DNA of 64,000 bases from Roridomyces roridus (taxonomy: Eukaryota; Basidiomycota; Agaricomycetes; Agaricales; Mycenaceae), in the NCBI GenBank assembly GCA_029378245.1, contig JARKIF010000020.1, positions 496,001-560,000 on the forward strand, read 5' to 3'. Numbering within the stretch: the stretch's first letter is position 1; each line of letters opens with the position of its first letter. A program made the position numbers and the translations under genes. The notes under the pieces were generated by a model that was given only the letters and a program-made list of their open reading frames with translations, made no database searches and was not told the DNA's origin. Below, in pieces: positions 55,703 through 64,000 of this stretch.

Positions 55703-57379
55703 TCATAGCACGAAATCCTCTCCAATATCAATCCGTCGTCTCCCGTTGCCGTCGATTTGCCCACTCCGCCTCCGTGCACGATCATCAGGTCTCTTCTTTC
55801 TCCAAGCAACTCTCCGCTGCCGCTCCCGCCGAATGCTCGCCATCGTCTTGAATGCCTCGTTGATTTCCAATTCCATCTCCGCAGCATACTCGTCCCACTG
55901 TAAACTCCCCCACATCGCTCCACAGTGAGGACAATCATCTTCCCGTTCCCGGCACCCACACCATCTTGGGTGTACTATCCCGTATTCGAAATCCACGGGC
56001 CCGTCGGCTGCATCGAGGTAGAACCCATGACCACTGGGGGAGATGTTGTCGAAGAGGGTGTGGGATGGCCCGTCGCAGAGCCATCGGATTGACGGGGCTC
56101 GTTCTGGTTGGAAGAGGATCGTGGCGGTGGAAGTCGGGAGTAGTCGGAGGACCAAGTCTTGGACCGCACGCATCGACACGAATCGTACAATCCAGGCATT
56201 GTCGACCGATTCGACTGTGATATCCCGTAGTCCCGGCCACAGGCCAGAATGCAATAAATGTTGGTTCCCTCGCGTATCTATCAGTTCGAGGTGCGATATG
56301 CCTCGAGTGACAGAGTGCATGAGCTCGACATTCGCACGGCTGAAACACACGTCTTGAAGTCGCAGCTCTCGTAGACAGGCCAAGAGTGGCGGGTTCCACA
56401 CAGCCGGGCCGTAAACCTCCATCAACTCTTTCTCTGTCTTGTCATCCCCATGAAATCCACCAAGAATCTCGAGGCGTTCGAGATTCGGCATGTCGAAGAG
56501 TGCGGTGACGGTTTTGAAGCCTGCATAGCCTCCGTCGTTGCTTCCCCAATATCGGGCGGAGTACAGGCTCACAGCGAGGCAACGGAGGCTGTACGCCTCG
56601 ATTGGCGGGTGCTGAATGCGGGGGTACAGCCAGAAACCACGGAGGACGAGCGTCCTGAGTTGTGTGGCGGGGTTCTGGAGGAGAGGGCGAAGAAGTTCGA
56701 ACCCTACTTCCTCTTGTTGGAGATCGATATCCAATGCCTGTAACATGCATGCAGGCTGCAATAGTACGCCCAAATCAGAGCCAAAGCCATCCAGCTTCAG
56801 GGCGCGCAGATGGTATAGTCGAGGGAGAGAAACGCTCGTAGGTTCACCGTACGTGCACCACCAAGTCTCGGCGTTGGATAAATGGAGGGATTCGATGCTG
56901 GATGTAGAACCCGGTGGGGCTGAAGAAATGAATTGCTCGAAGTGGGCTACGTGAAATGGCCATCCCCGAAATGCCACTGTGCGCCAACGCAAAAGATGTG
57001 GGGCGACGATGGGTAGAATCTTTTCGAGGGATACATAGGCCGGGTAGTCCGGTGGGTGAAATCGATTCACATCTCGTGGTTTACGCAAGTACCCCTCGAG
57101 ATTGATGCTGATGTCCAGTGGGAGGGATTGAGAACGGGCTATGGAGAGGGCGGCCCAGTGTAGCGAGCGCGGACGGTGTGAAATGTGGATGGTCGTCCAG
57201 AGCTCCGGGGATTGTAACGTGATGGTACGCCAACGGCGATTCACACGAGCTGTAGTGATTGATGCGGGACGTGCGGCGGGGTGCGCTGGTGCGTCCGAGA
57301 AGACCTTGAAGATGATCGCCAGAACTTCATCGGGGAGGATTTCGATTGTCCGAGTCATGCGAGTACAAGGGAAAGCCAT
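55703..57379 (-). CDS. F-box protein
   Basis: A single long exon gives 558 residues from the ATG at 57379; a second ATG at 57358 (MTRTIEILPDEVLAIIFKVF) sits right before the F-box and is an equal candidate. The F-box (EILPDEVLAIIF, then RVNRRWRTITLQSPELWTTI) is followed by irregular leucine-rich strands (for example IESLHLSNAE, LRALKLDGFG, LRELRLQDVC). A Cys/His-containing segment WCGCREREDDCPHCGAMW could bind zinc. The C-terminus is very basic (RRERQRRVAWRKKRPDDRAR). By family an SCF adaptor. The frame stays open upstream to 57646, but that part has no F-box-family character. Confidence 0.85.
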   Translation of the reverse strand: MAFPCTRMTRTIEILPDEVLAIIFKVFSDAPAHPAARPASITTARVNRRWRTITLQSPELWTTIHISHRPRSLHWAALSIARSQSLPLDISINLEGYLRKPRDVNRFHPPDYPAYVSLEKILPIVAPHLLRWRTVAFRGWPFHVAHFEQFISSAPPGSTSSIESLHLSNAETWWCTYGEPTSVSLPRLYHLRALKLDGFGSDLGVLLQPACMLQALDIDLQQEEVGFELLRPLLQNPATQLRTLVLRGFWLYPRIQHPPIEAYSLRCLAVSLYSARYWGSNDGGYAGFKTVTALFDMPNLERLEILGGFHGDDKTEKELMEVYGPAVWNPPLLACLRELRLQDVCFSRANVELMHSVTRGISHLELIDTRGNQHLLHSGLWPGLRDITVESVDNAWIVRFVSMRAVQDLVLRLLPTSTATILFQPERAPSIRWLCDGPSHTLFDNISPSGHGFYLDAADGPVDFEYGIVHPRWCGCREREDDCPHCGAMWGSLQWDEYAAEMELEINEAFKTMASIRRERQRRVAWRKKRPDDRARRRSGQIDGNGRRRIDIGEDFVL

Positions 57380-58091
57380 CTTTAGATCGGGATGCCAGCT
57401 AATAAAGAGAAGGATGACCGCCCGAGATGCTTGTTGAGTCAGTTGCAGCCAGGCCAGCGGTGCGGTGACCTCGGGGTGACCGGTGTAAGGCATAGAGATC
57501 CAGACCGCTGTGTTGTCATATCTCCGCTGGGCGGCCGAGTACGCCGAGTGCTCTGCAAACCTCAAGGTGCAAGCCAAGAGCGTCGAGACTGGAAAGCTGT
57601 GTACAAGTTGTCTCAGTGTCCGCCAAGCCGGACGACTCGGAGTCACAGCAAGGATGGCGACTCCTCCACGTGGCTAGCCGTCGTCATGGAAGGTTAATCG
57701 AGAAGAAGTCGACGGGGCCAGGAGGATCGAGGCAAGCTTGAGTTCTTCAACGCCTGGAGCGCAAATCACTTGACGACGGCGAGAGTCAAGCTCTGTTGAT
57801 GAGGTTGTGCTCAGTTCGGCAATCATTTTGGGCAGTGCGGCCAGAGTCCAAGTCAAGTCCAAGTTGAAGAAATGAACTGCCACTGTTCCTCGATCACCGA
57901 AAATGCATCCTACATTAAAAACAACTGTATCCTATACTACAAGAAGATCCTCAAAAAAAATAAAGACAGATTAATCCGATTCCGTGTGTTCCCTGAGGTA
58001 TGTACTATGTACTATGTACGGGGGTTCATATATAAGCTTTTGAAAAGGGTATTATATATACTTGACTTCTTGCGCCAGCGACCTAGCTGGG
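57380..58091. other. Intergenic region
   Basis: No gene; A/T-rich stretch at 57900-58075 between the F-box gene and the 3' end of the oxidase gene. Confidence 0.4.
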
Positions 58092-60538
58092 TTAGATACC
58101 GTTGACCTCGAGGTAGCATTTATATCTGGGATCGCTGTGGCCCTTCCAGCCGACTGAAAGAGGGGAGACAGAAAAGTGAGAATCGGGGCAAGAGAAGACG
58201 CCGGGCGCACTCACCGCATTGCCAGCAGTCCAAGAGGTGGTCAGGGTCGCTGGAAGTAAAGTATCCGAGTCAGTTGAAGTGCAACCTCAAGCCGCGGAAA
58301 GACGCACTATTTCTGCTTGATAGAAAGCAACCGCGGGTAATTGTCGCCCCAGAAAGACTGCTCAAAATCGGGCTCGTAAAGGTCCGCCTCGTTCTAAAGG
58401 TAACCATGAGTCAAGCAATCGGAAGGTGCTTCGTGCGAGAAACTTACTTGATACGCGCCCGAATTAGGTGCAAGGGCTCTGAACGCATCCACCCCGCTCG
58501 ACAAGTCGGAATAGATCTTGGTCAAGGATGTAGCCGTTTCGTTGAAATTCCACGTGTTGGCAAGGGCAAGATGCCAGAGGGAGTCGTACCACGCAGGCGT
58601 CACGCTGGTGTCGTTATTGTTACCGTGGTAGAAGGGCGCCACACCAAAAGCGATGGCGACGGGCGCTTCGTCAATGATGGCGGTCATAGCCTGGGCTAGA
58701 TCAGCCCGACCTTTCGCGGTCTGGAAGTTGGCGACGGGGATCAGGCGAGAGGCGGTGGTCATCGCAAAACCGACGGGCTGTGAAAGGCGGAACTTGAGTA
58801 AACCAACGCGCTGAGGAGATCGTGGTACTCACGACGGGGATTCTGGTAACGTATTTGGGGTAGTACGTCTTGTAGTCGGGCTCGACAGTCATCTCCCAGG
58901 TAGAACCGCTGCCCGTGAAGTTCTTGGTGATCAGCTGCTTCAGACCGGCGATCGACGCTTCGGCCTCGGCCTGCGAGAGAACGGTGTTGGACATGGCAAT
59001 GCCGGGGAGAGTGGGCTAAATTAAGATCAGCTTGAATCTCGACAGAAGCTGAAACAAAGGAGTATTCACGTAGAGCTAAAGGCGAGACGTGAGATAGAGT
59101 CTCAAAAGAGCAGCCGAGTCAAACGTACGTAGTATCCCCATCCCTGCTCCGCCAACGAAATAGCGTTGTTAACCATGAACTCGAAGAACGCAAGCAGCTG
59201 TCCGGGTACGGAGTTATCGACGTTGGCAAAGACAGCGTTGACCTTGGTGGCGGGGAAAGTGAGAGTAGTCATGCTGAGGGTAACACCGAAGGTTCCTCCT
59301 CCTCCACCGCGCATAGCCCAGAAGATATCGGTGTTTTGACATTCGTTGGCGATGAGGTGGTCTCCGCGGGGTGTGACGACTTCAATTTCAAGCTACACAT
59401 AACGTCAGGAGTGATCGTAGAAGAGAAACGAGATAACGCACGACACGGTCGGCAGCCAGTCCGTAGACGTTGGAAAACATCGAGTGGCCTCCACCCTGGG
59501 GGTACCCACCGGCAGCGCCGACGGAGATGCATCCTCCGGCAGGGATCGTGAGGCTGTTGGTGTCGGCAAAGTCGATGAGCTCTTCGTAAATCACACCGGC
59601 CTTGACTGTGGTCAATATTATCGAACGAGGAAAAGTCGAATCACCCACCCCGATGGTAACCGCAGTCCTCGGCTTGACGGTCTTGGGGCAGTTGGTCGGG
59701 ACGAATTTGGGCGCATTGGTGATGGATTTCAAGCCATGGGTCTATCGGAGTGGAATCAGCCAGGATCTTGTGCGAGGCAGGGAGGGAAGTAAGCGTACCC
59801 AGATGGCGAGGGATCCTGGGTTTCCGGAACGGCCCTTGTATTCGTGCTAATACGGCGCTGTGAGCGGATCAATGCGGAGAGGATGGAGCGAATACACACC
59901 CCAGTGCCTCTGACGACGAGGGGGACACCGAATTGTTTCGAAAAGGAGTATGCGGCGAGGACGTCTGAAGCACCGTTGACTTTAATCTGAGAATCGTGAT
60001 GGTGGGTGAGAAGGAGAAGAGGGCGATGATGAGTATCATTACTCACGCCGAAGTCCGGCACGGAGCCTTGGCTGCAGATCCGAGCGGGTGTGTTAAAGGC
60101 ACGTTGATCGGTGGCATTCTGGTAGTCGAGCAAGCACTGCTCGCTCGTGGCTTGACATGTCTCCCATTGGGTCTGCGTCGAATATGTTAGACGAGTTTCT
60201 TGAACCGCAGATATTATTTCGACGTACGTTGATGTACCCGCCAAGGCTATCTTGTAAAAGAGCTACACAGGGTTGGCGCATGATTTGAGTACGAGGACGA
60301 CCAACTCACTGTGGTTGACATAATTCGCCTGGACGGCCGCACAAGCAGCAGCGTCCTGGGTCCCGCCGACTCCAGATGTAACGTGGGCGAAACAAGAGCG
60401 GGCGAATGGGATCCCCGCATGGAGACGACCACCAACGGTCGAGTTCAATTGCGACCAAACGCTCTGCGTGATGCTTGGGGCCGCATAAGAAGAGAGCGGG
60501 GCAGCCAAGGCCAGGAGAAGTAAAGCGGTAGAGGACAT
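58092..60538 (-). CDS. Secreted FAD-linked BBE-type oxidoreductase, 14 exons
   Basis: Model: complement(join(58092..58153, 58215..58249, 58308..58393, 58448..58777, 58833..59015, 59070..59075, 59129..59392, 59442..59600, 59649..59741, 59799..59846, 59900..59986, 60047..60172, 60228..60262, 60310..60538)), 580 residues. Signal peptide MSSTALLLLALAAPLSSYAA. The FAD-binding PCMH fold shows VPLVVRGTG-HEYKGRS (His160), a GGCISVGAAGGYPQGGGHS loop (Cys230) and WAMRGGGGGTFGV. His160 and Cys230 are candidates for the bicovalent FAD links known in this family. The BBE C-terminal segment has DCWQC, GWKG and DPRYKCYLE. Extracellular oxidation of an alcohol, sugar or alkaloid-like substrate is expected; the substrate is unknown. 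The 6-nt exon is optional because skipping it keeps the frame. Confidence 0.9.
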
Positions 60539-60576
60539 GGCCGACGCCTTGGTAACATCGGTCGGGTGTTGTTCAA

Positions 60577-60586
60577 GGTTATATAC
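60577..60586 (-). promoter_or_regulatory. TATA-like box of the BBE oxidase gene
   Basis: TATATAACC on the minus strand, about 40 bp before the ATG. Confidence 0.5.
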
Positions 60587-63123
60587 GATACTGCAACCAG
60601 CCGCGTCCTTGAGCCTTGTATCCACTTTTTGCTCCGCCGTCAGTCAGCAAGCGTGTGGAACCAATCGACATTCGGGCTAACTTTATGGGGAAGTTCTTCG
60701 TGCGCTACTATCGGCGTACACAAACGAGTACTGTCCATGCGTCTCTCGTTTCGATGGTGATGTTAACTCGTAGCCGCGACCGTTCCTGGTCCACTGACAG
60801 CTCCAATTTTGTGTCTCTCCTCGGTGGCCCATGAATTTTCAACCATACTAGGATCAGCAAGCGCACATTGCACCCAGAGATGCCAGACCATAAAGCAGCT
60901 GAAACAAACCGCTCTCAAATCCGCCGGTGCCCCACTAATGGAACTTGCTGTGGGTAAGGATCGGCGGGAGGGGTCCAGTTACACATCGAGAAGCTGATCG
61001 CAAAATTGCGACAACGCGGACAGCTGACAGTGTACGGAAGTATCTTTGAACGACAGACCAATCTTATGGGGAAGGGGAGTGCGATCAACGATCCACAGGA
61101 CATGGCCGAGGCCACGAAAAAAAAAGAAGCATCAAACCTCTGACACTCAGCGAAAATACAAAGATAAGCCCGTTTTCCGCAGCCGTAATGGGTGGTGGGT
61201 ACATGTTGAGTTACGGGGCCTGGACAGCGGTCAGCTACAGCCGACGCAACGGGAACCGACGCTACGACGAACTCTCAGGGCCTTGTCCCATGCCACGGAG
61301 CGGCGCCGGGCTCGCATCACCCAGCTGACAGGGAAGTTCTAGGTCCGTTTGTCCGCGCTCCGGAGTGCCTTGGTTCGGTGGCAACTGGACATCAATCCAG
61401 ATTCCAAGGCGGTGATAAGTGGATCAAACCGCGGTTGGTGGTGGGGTATGGCCGAGGGTAGATGAGTAAGAACGTGTGGAGGCGGGGCTCATTTAGATCT
61501 CGTGGTGCCTCACTTGCCTAGAATAGTCGCGTCGTCGATCTTCTTCGACAAACGTTCGTTTACCGAAAATTCACTTATTATTCAGGATAACAGAGTCTCT
61601 GTTTGATGGGTGATCTGATGCAGCTCATCCGGCAACTGTGACTGGCAAACGTACGGGACAGATACCGACCATTCAACAGAACCGTAAGGGGTGACCCATG
61701 GGGTATAATGGTATTTGTGGGTGCAGGCTAAACTTGAACAGGGCAATCTTCGGTAGGCCGGCGTCTTGTCACAGTCTAGTAAGTACCTACACAAGTTCGC
61801 ATGTCATTGTCAAATTCTGTCACCGCCAAAGGGACCAACGACAGCCAACGATTCTTCAAAGTTCGCCGCTCGTCTGATGGAACGGCAGCCGAAACTTTGA
61901 AGACTCACGCGGACTGAGTACTTACGCCTAAGTACGCTTGCTGTTGAACCTTAGGCGGCGGTCCAGCGGCTTTATGGCCAGCTTCGGACGTCCGCGGCAA
62001 GCGAGCTACCCGCCAGGACCCATGTGCCATGCCCACAGGCATTTCTATAGCAAGGGGAAGACGTTCCACACGACATTCATCGGAGAACTAGGTACATCCC
62101 AGGACCCACACCGGTGAACATTGTCCCAGTTGAAAGTAATATCGTCGTTTTCCTCACCTTGCTCTCTCTGAGGCATGGGATCTCGTATAGACTGCGATCA
62201 CGGGCTGCTTCAGATCTTGTCAGAATGGTCATCCATCATCTGAAAGATTTCTGACTGAAAGGACATCTATACTACTGTGTGGAGCGGAAGGCTTTGTGTG
62301 TCGTACTTTCGCGCCGAAATTTCGGCAGGTAGTGCTTCCTGACTCTGAGAGTCGGAGGAAGACTCTTTTCAAAAATAGAACCACCAGCGCATGCTTCGGA
62401 ACAAAGGTGACACATGATTCCATCAGATCTCGGCAAGACTCGGAGCATCTTTGTGTCTTCCCAGGTCTTCCTCCGCCGTCTTCGTACTTATTCCCCACCA
62501 CGGTGTTCTGCCTCTGATGCGCTGTTCCCGCCGAGCTCGACAAGGTTGAAACCGCATCCCCGTCGGACCCCGTGCAGGCCGCACCCGGCAGTCCGCGGCG
62601 GCCGCCCATAACACTCATTCTTACTCCGCGCATTGTGTCCCATTGTACCCGTCCCGACGTCTTTCACACGCCTAGCTCCCATCGCCGTCGATCCGAATTC
62701 TGGACGCCCTCGCGCTGGAGATTCCGCCCTGTCAGCGCTGCTCTCCCGCTGTCTCTTGCGAGAAGCGGTACATGCTTGGCACATACACGGTATGATACAC
62801 CCTTCACTACCTGCGTCTTCCAAGGAGCTTCCATGTGACTGGTGTCATACATGATACGTCGCTCTTCGATTGGTATCACCTCCTCGGGCTGGATATGGAC
62901 TCTATGTAGCGGGCTCTTCTCCAGAACGACCAATATGGCACAACCCTGGACAGACGCCAAGCCAAAACGACTGTTTCTGATTGGGTTCTTGCTGGCTTGA
63001 ATTCTTCAGATCATGCACTATGTTTGGCCCCGCCTTCCCTTGATCGACGGACGTGAGTACCGTCTCCATCGCACCGAATGTAATTCACACACGTCTTTCC
63101 TAGTGCACTTGGGGCACTGCAGT
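60587..63123. other. Long intergenic region
   Basis: About 2.5 kb with no supportable gene. A hairpin-capable inverted repeat lies at 61853-61903 (TCTTCAAAGTT against AACTTTGAAGA, 27-nt loop). Short open frames at 62229-62633 lack any protein-like features. Confidence 0.45.
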
Positions 63124-63130
63124 TATAAAA
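63124..63130 (+). promoter_or_regulatory. TATA box of the membrane-protein gene
   Basis: TATAAAA, 49 bp before the ATG at 63179. Confidence 0.6.
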
Positions 63131-63178
63131 ACACCTTTTCATCCCACGTCCAAGAGAATCTCATTCCCCGACAGAGAT

Positions 63179-64000
63179 ATGCCTTGGGCTGTTACCCCTA
63201 CCATCCCGCAGCTGCGAAGTGCGCTCCTCTTAGTCTATCTACGATGCCTCCCCTGATCCCTGGCTACAGTCTTGACATGTGTCCTCTCGCCCTTCGCGGT
63301 GGTGGTGACCTTGCTGCGGCTCTGGATCCGCCGCTCCCATGGAAAGCTATGGTGGGATGATCTCTGGGTAAGGCTCAGGCACTCGGACTTGACTCTAACT
63401 GACGATCCTAGGTAGCGATATCAGCGTTCATCACCGCTGTTTTTGTTCTGGTTTTCATGCTCCATATCCGGGATCCAGGTGTGTGTCTGTGGGCGTCGTG
63501 GCGTAGGCAGTTGTTCTTGACGCTTTGATCCGTCTGCAGCGACGAATCCAATGACGCAGTCGGCGAAAATCGCAGTCTACTACTTGTGCGTTATCTCAAT
63601 AGGCTTCGTTCCACCTCGTTAAAACCCCCACCAGTTGCCCTTTAACTTTCTACGCCGTCGCTTGGTGAGAAATACCCACCAGACGAAAACCGCAACTAAC
63701 GCCCACGGCGATAGGACGTCGCGCATCTCCATATTGTTCACCGTCATTCGCTTGTCGTTCGCTCTTTTACGCAAGCTTCTAATCGCCGCCGCCGGATTCT
63801 TCTTCTTCTGCTTGTTGCTGCTCTCCGCTCAGGTTTTCTGGGTCTGCGAGACCCAGCCGGGATGGAAGGATACGCCCCTCGCTCAGTGCGATCTAGGCAG
63901 GCAGGTTGCTATAACCCTCATCGTCAGTGCGTACTCTCAAGCTTCCAAGTACCCGTCGTGGCTTTTTTAACGGAACTGTTAGTGGACGTTATTTGCGATA
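63179..64000 (+). CDS. Multi-pass membrane protein, 5' part (runs off window)
   Basis: Model: join(63179..63218, 63270..63367, 63412..63478, 63540..63585, 63635..63664, 63715..63926, 63983..>64000), at least 170 residues. All introns are 44-61 nt and in phase. The protein starts MPWAVTPTIPQLRI and shows several hydrophobic helices: VLSPFAVVVTLLRLWIR, VAISAFITAVFVLVFMLHI, PLTFYAVAW, and LLIAAAGFFFFCLLLLSAQV. Conserved-looking loops are GKLWWDDLW and VFWVCETQPGWKDTPLAQCD. This matches the seven-helix integral membrane family (fungal rhodopsin-like domain) common in mushroom genomes; function is not established. Confidence 0.75.

Noticed and set aside
57380..57646. N-terminal extension of the 55703-57379 F-box gene
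   Set aside because: The frame stays open, but the F-box begins right after the ATGs at 57379/57358 and the upstream residues show no family character.
62229..62633. 134-codon minus-strand open frame
   Set aside because: No start context, domain, splice pattern or biased composition; chance opening in GC-rich DNA.

Overview
This window is fungal nuclear DNA, almost certainly from an Agaricomycete basidiomycete. Genes are dense and on both strands, and are split by many 48-70 nt GT-AG introns with CTRAY-like branch sites. The families fit this group: F-box/LRR proteins, a MYND protein, a secreted GH76-like protein, a berberine-bridge (BBE) oxidase, TPR-CHAT proteins and small cysteine-rich secreted proteins. 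I rebuilt most gene models by hand, checking splice sites, reading phase and the family motifs they preserve. No expression or database evidence was available.

Layout. 0-6.4 kb: gene-poor, with two hypothetical coding pieces and a possible LTR. 6.4-8.4 kb: a 7-exon secreted protein gene. 8.8-9.1 kb: a TA-flanked MITE. 9.3-13.5 kb: a 1356-residue TPR-CHAT (caspase-like) protein. 14.0-15.2 kb: a Ser/Thr/Pro-rich hypothetical protein. 15.4-27.5 kb: a minus-strand cluster of six related small secreted proteins (ssp-1 to ssp-6, my labels) sharing an 8-cysteine pattern. Five of the six carry a 7-nt microexon. The cluster is interrupted by a 4.8-kb mobile element (E1) and by a 361-bp hAT-type MITE. 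28.7-30.4 kb: an F-box/LRR gene. 30.7-32.2 kb: a 1.5-kb non-autonomous DNA transposon. 32.6-33.5 kb: a putative single-pass membrane protein with PPxY motifs. 34.7-38.55 kb: a second copy of the E1 family in reverse orientation (E2). 38.6-41.0 kb: the GH76-like gene, whose start lies 60 bp from E2. 42-45 kb: little recognisable. 45-48.1 kb: a Cys-rich membrane protein, a MYND protein and a small Gly-rich protein. 48.4-51.6 kb: a tandem pair of F-box-like paralogues. 52-53.1 kb: a zinc-finger protein. 53.6-55.0 kb: an F-box gene with a frameshift. 55.3 kb: an intron-containing tRNA-Asp. 55.7-57.4 kb: an F-box gene. 58.1-60.5 kb: the 14-exon BBE oxidase. 63.2 kb to the end: the 5' part of a multi-pass membrane protein.

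The clearest novelty candidates are these. (1) The 8-Cys secreted protein cluster with its conserved 7-nt microexon. (2) Two coding-poor elements with perfect split direct repeats in the order A1-internal-B1-A2-B2, the architecture of DIRS/Ngaro/PAT tyrosine-recombinase retrotransposons, but apparently non-autonomous. (3) Extreme microexons (1, 6, 7, 12 and 14 nt) in unrelated genes. (4) An intact-looking fungal TPR-CHAT protease candidate. These genes do not form one operon-like pathway. The secreted and membrane proteins suggest a hyphal-surface or secretome-rich region, and the repeats suggest a recombination-prone one.
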